This document shows, piece by piece, positions 46,939 to 58,900 of a stretch of 64,000 bases of DNA; within the stretch, counting starts at the first letter, position 1, and each line of letters starts with the position of its first letter. This DNA comes from Vanessa cardui. Taxonomy: Eukaryota > Arthropoda > Insecta > Lepidoptera > Nymphalidae. A model generated the notes under the pieces. It made no database searches and was not told where the DNA came from. It saw nothing but the letters and a program-made list of their open reading frames with translations. The translations under genes and the position numbers were made by a program. The stretch spans positions 6,076,001 through 6,140,000 of the forward strand of contig NC_061127.1 in the NCBI RefSeq assembly GCF_905220365.1. The letters are read 5' to 3'.

Positions 46939-49900
46939 ATGGAAGATGATAGTAATGATGGGCCGTTCACGGTATGGCAAATGTTTAATGCACCTACTCT
47001 TGTTTTGTTTAATAACTTGGAACATGCTGCTGATGGTCTTGATAGACTACTAACTTCTATATTAAAACTATCAGGGTAAGACAACATTTGGTTTATACTC
47101 TTCACTTGTATGTTAATTTACTATTATACAAATTAAAATAAAATGTAGTATTGTTTGTGTACTAATTAATATAATAATAAAAATAAAATTGACAGGGATT
47201 TTTCAGAAGTTTTAGTACCTAGACCAGGTGTTTCAAGATGTCCAGATTCCTATTATTGTGCCTTCAATACATGGCTTATTGGAAGACTATTTTATATATG
47301 TTCGGTTGACGATCTAAAAAGGTACAAAAGGACTGATAGTTTTAAAATCTTAAAATATAAACATTAAAATATGATAATGAACTGATATTAATAAAATTGT
47401 TTCTTATTATTTACAGAATTCATGTAACAAGCAAGGAGGCACAAATAAAAATCCTTAACATATTATGTACAAATGGAGCCTCGTTTTATAAAAGTCTTCA
47501 TTCAGAATATTATACGATTTTGATTACACTTTTACAGTACTATAGAGATTTTCCAAGTGGAAAAATCAAATCTGTTACATTAGAAAATTTTACACCAGAA
47601 AAAATAGTCATACCAAATGTTGATATACATTTGGATCCCATTTATGTTAAGGTGGAAAATATTGTGACATGTAAAACTCTGATTGATTTGGTGTTGCAAC
47701 TCCTATCTGAAAGTATTCCCCCTGGTTTGCTATATTGTACTAAATTAGACCTTGAAGAAGATGTCTTTGCAGAAGTCTTGAATGCAATTGAAGATTTCAG
47801 CATGGATTTAAAACATATGGGTTTCAGTTTTTTTCTTAATTTAATTACCAATATAAATACAAATACTATTTCAAAATTTAATGTATTGTTTCCTCGTATT
47901 TATCAAAGATTTTTATCAAGTCTGGAAGCCCTTGTTCAGTTAATGAGTGTTCTTCATGATAAATCTGAGATTGATACAAGTTTGTTAAATGATTTAAACA
48001 AAATTGTATTAGAATCAATAAAGAATATTGTAAACGACATTGAGTCTGAGGGTTGTGTAATTGGAATTTGTTCTATAATACTGCGAAATAAGACAAGTAG
48101 AATATTCCATCAAGAACTTAAATTGCATTGCTTGTCATTAAGTTCTAAGATCAAGTTATCAGAGGAATTATTAATGATAACAGATATGGACTCTTCACAA
48201 ATACATGAACTATCAAACTGTTATTCTAAATACATTGCCGAACACATCAAATTAAACAGAAAAGTAGAAAGAAAAATAGATCTGAAAGAAAATTGGTACT
48301 ACATTCAAGTAATATCCATTATTAACGGTGTAAAATCTTGTGAAGACATAAATATAGATATGTTTTTAGCTAATTATCATTTACAAAGATGCCATAAAGC
48401 CCTGGGTATATTAGAAATAGTTAGAATTGAAGATAAGATGTATATATCTGAAAGAGAACAAAATGAATATGAATTATTAAACAGACAGAATATTCTGAAT
48501 ATATGGCATACATTGTCCAAGTTAATAAAAATTCATCAAAGTATGATTATCGGCAATGAAACAAGTATGGAATTAATTATGAACATTGTATTAAGTACAA
48601 TCAATTTGAGTGAAAATATCATCAGAGAAGATGCGAATTTATTATTGGAGATTCTATGTTTTCAAACATCTGCCACATTTTCTGAACATAAATTACTATT
48701 TGGTGATTCTATAAAGATTTTAATATTAAAGTACTTATTGATTGCTAAAATATATTTACGAGCTGGTGTCAATGAAAAATGGAACAAAATAATAACATAT
48801 TTGTATAGTTCTGTGATAAAAAACCAAGATTTATTTGTCTCAAGAAATGTAAGTATATATTATATTAAAATTGATTGTACTTGCTATTTTGGTCTAATGG
48901 CTAAGCTTAGGCCAAATTTTCGTTTTGGTATTTCAAATTAAATTGTAAAAACTAAAAACTAAACTTCTTTTTCAGCTTATAGATTTATGTCCTTTTATGC
49001 AGCTAAACAAAATGATTTCTGCAAGTAAAATAATTGGAGATAACTTGATGCCAGTTTTTATGATGAAGGATGTCAATCGACAAATGGATATCCTTAAAGT
49101 CTTACCAGCCATGGCTTGTATGTCTTTGGGTTGTTACAGCGTCATTATAACAAATGCTAAAAAGCCTACAGGCCAAGTTATATTCACAAACTCTGTAATA
49201 AGTATTTGTGTTTATTGTTTTAATTGCCATAACTTGAATGAAAATGTTAGCAACACTGAAGATTTTTGTTCTCAAGTTAAGAAAGAGTTCAAAGTATTGC
49301 ATTCAGATAGCAATTTGATGACCCCTACAAAAATTTCAATATTTATTGGTCTCAAAAAGTTATTTGGAAAATTTGTAAATATGAAGACATGTAAAGAAAT
49401 TGGTGATGACTTTTGGATACTCGTCAGAAGGTTATGCAACCACTATTATATTTTTGATTTTGAAGTTTCCACCGACTTAATTAATGAATCTTATTTGATG
49501 GAAGGTCTAAAAGTCTTTAAGCCTTTTATTGATGGTACACAGGTATGTATCATTGTGTTAATTTGTAATTCATTGAAACTAAATGCTTTTATTTTTTTAA
49601 AAGTAAGTGCATGTACCCTCTGAAAGCCTGATAAATAGATAAATAAATATCCAATAGACTTAACTCAAGCTTAATTCTTAAGTGAAATAAGTCTTAGAAA
49701 TGCATAACATTTTGGTATTGCCATACTTATAAATAAATTTAACTGAAATATCTTTCTTGTAAATACTATACAACGAGTGAGTTTAATAAATGATTCTTGG
49801 TTATGGTTTCAGAATCATAAACATCCTGAATGGATTTCGAACATTGATGTTCTAATTAATTTGTTTATAAAATTACTAGTAAGTTCTACATGCAAAAGTT

Positions 49901-52900
49901 TGGAAAACAATGATTACACTATGCAAGCTACTACTCTGGATTGTATCAAAGAATTGGGATTATGTCATAATGATAAATTAATTTTCCCCGTCACGAAACT
50001 GCTTATTTACTACATAATGCATCCTCTGTGTTCACTATCTCCGAAAGCAATCGTCGATTTGAGGGATGTCTGTGAATTTCACAATCAAACTCCGAATCAA
50101 GTGTACCACAGGTACAAGAAGGATTACTGCAAAATGTTTGTTGAATGCAGTTTATACAACGGAAAAGATTTCGCAGTGTATCTTTTAAAAGTCGTACGAG
50201 CGTTTGGATTTATAGGATACCGGGATTTTATATCGAAAGACATTCACCATTTCCTACCGTATCTCATACCCTATGCTTCGGTTGTGAAGGAAGTTCCGTC
50301 TATGATAGAGGAAATCGCAACACTTGTCCAATGTTCCGTATCAGACTTTTTAATTGAAAGATTTCCACATATATATGTTCATGTTTATTTAACGGAATCC
50401 AACGAAGCAGCCAAAAAGTGCTACGACGTAATCGAAAAGCTCACCAAAACTTCAACTCTAAATCTCATCAAAAGGCACTTCAGGGTTATATTGACGGAGT
50501 TCCTGTTGCAGTATTGCGTGAATCCAGAGAAAGTTTTGGATGCGTGCAGATATCTAGCATGTCACGACCCGGATGTCTCAACTCCTCAGTATAGTATGAG
50601 TATGAGTACTACACAAATAGCTGAATTCCTTAATCCAAAATTTTTGGGTGTTTTAGCGTATTTCGATCACAAGCTGGTTAATAGCAAAGTGGCTTTGTCG
50701 GTTAAACGTAAAGCATTGAAGAGCTTTCCGGATATAATGCAGCTAATGGGGACGCAGTACCTCACACCTCTGAGATTTAAAGTCCTGGCGACTCTAAGAT
50801 CGGCGTTACCGTTAGCAAAGGAATTTCCGAAAATTCTTGCCGAAGCATGGGGATCATTTGTCCACAATATTGACAGTATTTCCCTGGGTCCGCTATTGTC
50901 GAACTTAGCCGTATCGTTGCTGCAGCAGTTTGAATACGCCCCACACGAAATTAATAAAATCTTCCAGTACGTTATACTGAAAAATGAAAATCTTCTGAGC
51001 GCCCATATATCGGACTTATTTTTCGTAGAAGATTCGAAAATTTCGGAGAGAGTTAAGATAGTAATCAAGAAACACGTTAAACGGACACAGCCGGAGGGTT
51101 TCCAGGATAGGATTAAGTGGTACTTGCAACACTTGAATCACGACATTCCAAATATAAAGGCCTCCGCTTTTTCACACTTGAACAAATTGTTGAAGAATAA
51201 CAGATCCGAAATACACAGAGCTATCTTCGGGGGAAAGAATATAGAGCCCATCATGGTTGAACTCATAGACTCTTTACTGGTCGGTGAGTTGTCATTTTTT
51301 CTTTCATACAAAAGATGTAACTAGAGTAGCTTTTATTACAAAATCAAATATCCCTTGCAAAATAGCTAGTAGAAGGTAAGATAAATTCCACTGTTCGACA
51401 TAGATTTCCCCTAAGTGCGCTAAAGCTTCTATTTCTCTTATTGTATGCAGTTGGGCCAGCTCGCCACCTATTCACATTATGGCTATTGGCCTTCCGACAT
51501 TGCGTTTGCTTTTCCATGGTCTGATCTCTTGGATTCGTCTGCTCCGACGCTAATGGGCCCTTGGACATTCGTGACCAGGTCATTGCTAATCATGCAAGCG
51601 AGGGTCTAATTTTTTATGTAATACTTCAAAGACAATTCGAACATAGCTCGCTAGGAGACTCTTAGGTCGGAGGAGTTGCTTTGACCTGACCCTGCAGAAA
51701 TAAAACTAGCTATAACGGATTTGAATCGCGTATATTAATTATTTTTAACATCCCGACGTTTCGAGCACTTTACAGCGTTTGTGGTCACGGGTAGACTAAG
51801 GTTACATTTGTCTATTTGAAGAACAAAGGAAATATTATTTACAACTAAACATCTTTACCAACAATATATTTAAATTTAGAAGGTCCATAATGCCATTTAT
51901 AAGTAATACTTAATTATTCATATTAGTTTTCATTATTATTTTTATTTTATTTTATAATTTTTTTTTATTAATTGATTTGTTTTGTTTTGTAACTTTCTAT
52001 TTTGATTAGGCTTTTATTGTTTTTTTTTTTTGTGCTTTAATGTATATGTTGCCTTACTGTACATGTAGTTATCACCTGTAATCGAGGTACCACTTCTTTT
52101 ATTTTCTATTTTACGAACTGTGTGCTATCATGTATCGGTGTGTACTTTGTTGGTGATCTAATAAATTAAATAAATAAAATAAAAAAAAAACAACTACCGC
52201 CAACGATTTCTCAATTGGTATTTTGAGTAACGTTCCGTTTTTGTAATCCGTTATAGCTAGTTTTATTTCAATGTGTAATCGCGATAATTTAAGACAATAT
52301 TATCTGACCCTGCAGCATAATGTCCGCAGGTTGCAAGGAGGCGTGCGCGGCAGTGTCGCTGGCGAGCGGCGCGTGCCTGGGCCAGCTGGGCGCGGTGGAG
52401 GCAGGCCACCTGCCGCGCCAGTACGTGCAACCCGACCGCTCGCCCTTCGCCTTCTCCATCAGCGACGACTGCTTCGCCGCAACCGCGCTCGTCGAGCTCA
52501 CCAGGGCCTTCCAGTACGAGAAGGATACGATGGTGAGGCGTATTCATAGTAACGCTCTCTTAAATAAATAAATAAATATGAGACAACATCACATACAGTG
52601 TTGTCTTAAATTTTCGCGATTATTAAACATTTAAATAAAACTAGTTATACCGGATTTGAATCGCGTATATTAATTATTTTTGGCATCCCGACGTTTCGAG
52701 CACTTTACTTTAGCAACGTCGGGATATGATGCCAAAAATAATTAATATACGCGATTCAAATCCGGTATAACTAGTTTTATTTAAACATCACATACATTAC
52801 TCTGATCCCAATGTAAGTAGCTGAAGCACTTGTGATGAATTAGAGGTAACGACGGTACCGCATACACCCAGACCCAAGACAACATAGAAAACTAATGGTA

Positions 52901-55900
52901 ATCTACATTGACTCGGCCGGGAATCGAACCCGGGGCCTCAGAATGGCGTACCCATGAAAACCGGTGTACACACCACTCGACCATGGAGGTCGTCAGAATC
53001 GTCAGAAATCATCTCTTTCCTTTGTTGTTAGAGTATTCCATCTTAATACACTCACTGACAATAATCTTGTAAGCACGCAAGTCACTCGTACAAATGTAGG
53101 CGAATAATTTAAGGTCAAGCGGGGCGCTTTTGCAAGTAGACTGAATTTGACCTTGAAAGTTTATGTAATTAAGTTAAGATGACATAACTAATACCGGATC
53201 ATCTTTAAATATAGTTCTTAAAAATGTCTTACACATTTCAGAACATGGACTGCTATGCTCTAACCATTCAAGAAATATTAAAAATATATGACATATCACC
53301 GACTGGAACGAAAAAGGAAGTTTGGGATAGTTTTCCGGAAAATATGCATCAAGTTATGTATCCGTTGCTGAGTTCGAGGTATTTGTGATCAGATCTCCAA
53401 TATTTGTACATGAGAGTCAGCAAAATGTAACGTTAAACATATTTCTAGGTACACTCTGGCATATCCGTCTCAGCCAAAGAAAGTACATCCTTTGTTCGGG
53501 TCTGTTCACGGTACTGTGTTTTTGGAATGGGCTCACAAGTAAGAGATTTTTATTTAAATTTCAGTAATGATAATGTAGTCCTAGGACGATTACTAGTAAT
53601 AATTGTACAAAATCTAGTAACAAAGGTTATCTCCCAAAGGCAATCAATTAATTGAATTTTCAAAGTAATCAAAGTCATCATTGTATTTGATTTCGAATGC
53701 GGAAATCATTACACAGTATAAAACAAAGTCGCTTACCGATTTCTGCATAGATCTTTAAAAATATGCGAAGGATTTTGATGCGGTTTTTTAAATAGATAGA
53801 GTGATTCAAGAGGACGGTTTATTTTCATAATATATGAGCAATATATAGAAGAGAATCACTGAAAAACTGTGAACATTGTACACAGTATATTTAGTATCAG
53901 CATTGCAACCGTGCGAAGCCGGGGAGGGTCGCTAGTACTTACTCAGATTAAAATAATATTACTCAGAGCAATCGATATCTTATACGTTGAATTGGATTTT
54001 TGTTTATGTATTTGTGACATTATTCAACAAAAATAGGTGAATTTAATATTTCTAAATGCAGGCATTTTATAGTCATCAGATAAATATAATGCAGCAGTAC
54101 ATCAATTTCTATAATGCTCAACGATCCACATGACAAGCTGTGTACATGCTGGATGATTGCTTTTGGGTTGTGTTCATATGAAAATGTATAATGTGTATAG
54201 TATGTGTCTAATAGGCTATTTGAAAATGCGAAAAATAAATTGTGAATTATTGTAATCATTGTATATTATGAGTTTAAAAATTTTTATTTACTAACGAAAC
54301 TTGAAAATAATACTTAATTTATTCAAAAATCAATAAATAAAAATCCATTTTTCAAACGTTTGTCACGTGACACGAAACGCTCCTGATTGGCCGGGCTTAT
54401 GATGAAGTCACTTTCTTGTAAACCTTGCTTTTAAACATTATTTTACATTTACATTAACTTTTAACCTATTAAACATTTCAGCTGGACAGGTCAGCTAATA
54501 CCTTCAATAGAGTCGGAGAGTATTCGCGAACTCTTGCGCACGGTTCATCCAAGCATGCGTCGCGACAATCGGACACTATTTCTCTTCCTGCCATATGTAC
54601 TGCTCCACGCTATTATGTCCAATAGGAATGTAAAGCTCATACAAGAAGAAATAATGGCTGTTATAGGTATAAACAATTTTCTTTTCTCGTATTAAATATT
54701 GCAAGTTTCTTTTACTAACAATTGATAAAATTTTCTTTTATTTAGGCCTTGAAAACAATGAAAATGATACTTCCGTAACAGTAGAGAGATCTAAGTATAA
54801 AATGTTGCGTCACATAAGGATGACACCAAATATTAATTCAGTTCAAGCAGAAGGCAATCAGGTAATATTTTTTTCTATCGTCTATAGCAAAAGTTGCGCC
54901 TAATATGGTCCAGTTGGGATCTGAATCGAAGATTACAGGATACAGGATATAGGTAATTCGCTTAATGAATGGTGTTTTTATAATCCTTCACAATGTTCTC
55001 GCTGTTTGAGGAATCTCGACAGACATTTTTAACTTTGCCGTTTAGTAAATTCAAATCGTTTGTAAAAAAAGAATCGTTTGTAAAAGAAGGTAGAAAAAGC
55101 ATATTATTCAATACAAGATTTTATAGATGATAAAAAAAGCGTGGAGCTAATATCTGTTGACTTCCATGCAGGATATATTAATTTAAATTATTGTATTTAA
55201 CTAACATGACTTTGTATTTTTAATTGTTAAAAAAGAGTAACTACTGAGTTTCGTGCCGGTTCTTCTCGCTAGAATCTACTTTCCGAACCGGTGGTAGCTT
55301 CACTTGGTTGTAAAACGACGATTTAAAAGTGCTTGTAAAAGCCTACTTGAATAAAGTTTATTTTGATTTGATTTCGAATGAACTGTATGTTCGAGGAAAC
55401 TCTACTACGTGTTATCAGATCTTACTTCTAATACTGTGTGGTGAAAAAAGCTCCATGCCTTTCCTTAAGATATTCTCCCAGCCCAGATGTGGATTATTTT
55501 AAGCTTCTTTTTCTGACTTTTATAATGTGTTTTCAGAATAAGTGTAGCAAAACAATATATACGTTACTGGACTTCTTGAATCGATGGCTGCTGGAATGGA
55601 CAAATGTGAAGCAAAGACCCTTGGAGAACGAAAATTACAAGTAAGATGATGTATATCAGATATTTTAATGAAAATGTTATAAAAATAATAATTAAACCAA
55701 ATTGGCCCAGTGGTTAGAACGCGTGCGTTTTAACCGATGATTACGGGTTCAAACCCAGGCAAGCACCACCGAATTGTCATGCTCGTCGTGGAAGGAAAAC
55801 GTTGTAAGGAAACCTGCATTTGTTTAATATAAAGGAAATATGCTATTTGAAAATGCGAAAAATAAATTGTGAATTATTGTAATCAGTGTATATTTTGAGT

Positions 55901-58900
55901 TTAAAAATTATTATTTACTAACGAAACTTGAAAATAATAGTTAATTTATTCAAAAATCAATAAGTAAAAATGCATCTTTTCAAACGTTTGTCACGTGACA
56001 CAAAATGCTCCTGATTGGCCGGGCTTATAATGAAGTCACTTTGTTGTAAACCTTGCTTTTCTACTATATGTACCACAGATTGAAATACAGCAAAGTGACG
56101 TCACCGACCCCATTGCAGCGCCATATTGTCCAAGTAGCGTTTTCGCGCGTTTTTTATATGTGGAATTTTTAATATGATATTTTTAGGCAAATATGTACTA
56201 GAAATAAAAAAATCTACTTTTACTGGGTTCCTTAACCTCTAGTAAATAATATAAAATGGATTTTAAAAACCAGTCAAATAGACTATTCTGCTACATGTGT
56301 ATCCACGAACCCGTGGATACACATGTAGCGTGGTGGAATAAGCACCTAAACTACTTCTCAAAGGGAGAGGATAGTTTGACTTTATTTTTACAATTAGTAA
56401 ATAATCTCAATGTTTTTGAGCGAATCAATCAATATGTGTCATTAAGTTATTTTACTATTCAAGGTCAATTAAGAAGTTCGTGGACAGTTTCGACAAACTA
56501 ATGATAGCCCGCGGTAACTACGCGTGCGGCGAGCTCGAACGCGCCCTGCAGTACTTGGAGCTGTACATGCACGAAGACACGGCTCATGTGCAAGAACAGC
56601 TGCCCCTATTGGCGGAGATATACGCTCTGCTGGATGAACCGGACTCTGTAGCTGGTGGGTTACATATCATACTTTAATTTAAAAAAAAATATGATATGGG
56701 TAAAAATATGAGCCGAGATTTTTTTTTTTTTTTTTTTTTTTCATGTTATACGTTGGCGGACGAGCATATGGGCCACCTGATGGAAAGTGGTCACCCATAG
56801 ACAATGACACTGTAAGATATATTACCTTACATCGTCAATGGGCCACCAACCTTGGGAACTAAAATGTTATGTCCCTTGTGCCTGTAGTTACACTGGCTCA
56901 CTCACCCTTCAAACCGGAACACAACAATATTGAGTACTGTTATTTGGCGGTAGAATAACTGATGAGTGGGTGGTACCTACCCAGACGGGCTTGCACAAAG
57001 CCCTACCACCAAGTATGGCGAGATGGCCCAGTGGTTAGAACGCGTGCATCTTAACCGATGATTGCGAGTTCAAACCCAGGCAAGCACCGCTGTTTCATGT
57101 GCTTAATTTGTCTTTGTAATTCATCTCGTGCATGCGACAAATTTCATAGAAATTCTGCCACATGTGAATTTGTTATGTCCCTTGAGCTTGTTACATTAGT
57201 CACTCGCCTTTCAAACTGGAACACAACAGTACTGGGAATTGCTGTTTGGCAGTAGAATATCTGATGAGTGGGTGGTACCTACTCAGACGGACTTGCACAG
57301 AGACCTACCATTAAGAAAACAATTATTGCTATTAATGTATTAACGTGAAATTGTTTGCCAATGAATGGGCGGGGGGTCTTTTTTTTTTTTTATTTAAAAT
57401 ACAACATCCACAGGCTCGAAGATGCCCGTGCCTTTTTTTACATTTTATATTCAATTACATTTTGGCGTTTTGTATTTATACTAAACATCAGCAGATCTTC
57501 GCTGGAAATCATTTTTGTCGTCTTCTTGGGAGACGTGGCCCACACTGATTTTTTTAATTATTATTATTATTAAATAATATATACTAATGTATAATAAATA
57601 ATATATAAGCTATAATAAATAATATATAAATAAAAATATATAGCAGTATATGTGTTCGAATTACTACAATCCAGCGGGTCCTGGTCCGCGTTTGATCAGA
57701 GAGAGCACGGCCTCGGCGACTCTGATGTCGCGTTTATGTATAGATGTCTTGAGGCTGTGCTCTAGGATGGTCCTTTCTGAAGCATGGTATGTTGGCGTCA
57801 GTGAATCTCTTCATTTTGAGGGAGTGGATTATAGAGCTTGCAGAGTAGATGGTACGGTAAACCTCACTAATGGCGTATGCGACGTCCAGGGGGTTTCGGT
57901 GCGTACAGGATAACTCGCGGGTGATGTTTGTTGTCAGGTTTGGCCGGCAGTACCTCATTTCGAACAGATTTTCTCTGTCGATATAAGGCAACTGGTTGAT
58001 GTCTCCGATAAGGACCACCTCACTAGCTCCAGGAGGGGGGGGGGGTCTATCAGGTTTCCATAATAAATCCGACATGACAACGAGACAGTTGCTTTTAATC
58101 GGTCTAATGAATCGTTGCATCCCAGGCATCCTCTCCATCAAGCGGTCGGAGCCGTCGCTGAAGGAGTTCATACTGACGCAGGTGGTGACGGGACGCCTGC
58201 ACGACGCCGCGCTGTGCTACGAGCGTCTCGCGCGCGCAGGCCCGCTGCCGCGCCGAAGCTTGCAGGTGCACACTCATACGAGCCCACATGCCCACTGCTG
58301 GGCTAAAGGCCTCCTCTCCCTTTGAGGTGTGGAACATATTCCACCACGCTGTTCCAATGCTCGTTGGTGGAATGCTCATGTGGCAGAATTTCTATGAAAT
58401 TTGTCACATGCAGGTTTCTTCATGATGTTTTCCTTCACCGCTGAGCACGAGAATTATATAGACAAATTAAGCACATGAATCAGCGGTGCTTGCCTGGGTT
58501 TGAACCACTGGGCCATCTCGACTCTTAGAACACGTGCATCTTAACCGATGATTGCGCGTTCAAACCTAGGCAAGCACCACTGAATTTTCATCTGCTTAAT
58601 TTGTGCTTATAGTTCATCTCGAGCTCGGCGGAAGGAAAACATCGTGAGGATACCTGCATGGTGTCTAATTTCATAGAAATTTTGCCACATGTGTATTCCA
58701 CCAACCCGCATTGGAATAGCATAGTGGAATGTTCCAAACCTTCTCTTCAAGGGGAGATAAGGCCTTATCCCAGCAGTGGCATATTGATAGACTGTTGTTG
58801 TATACTACTATTTATGTTTACACGTTATTTTCCTTCACCGTCGAACACGAGATGAATAATAAAATTAATACGAATTAAGTAAAATTAATGTAAAATTGAT

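Noticed and set aside
51344..51583. 79-codon minus-strand frame in ATR intron 5
   Set aside because: It might be the end of a retroelement reverse transcriptase gene, but I see no catalytic motif and only one copy, so no call is made.
52263..52549. Overlapping frames on both strands at ATR exon 6
   Set aside because: They are GC-rich shadows; only the frame that matches ATR and both splice phases is retained.
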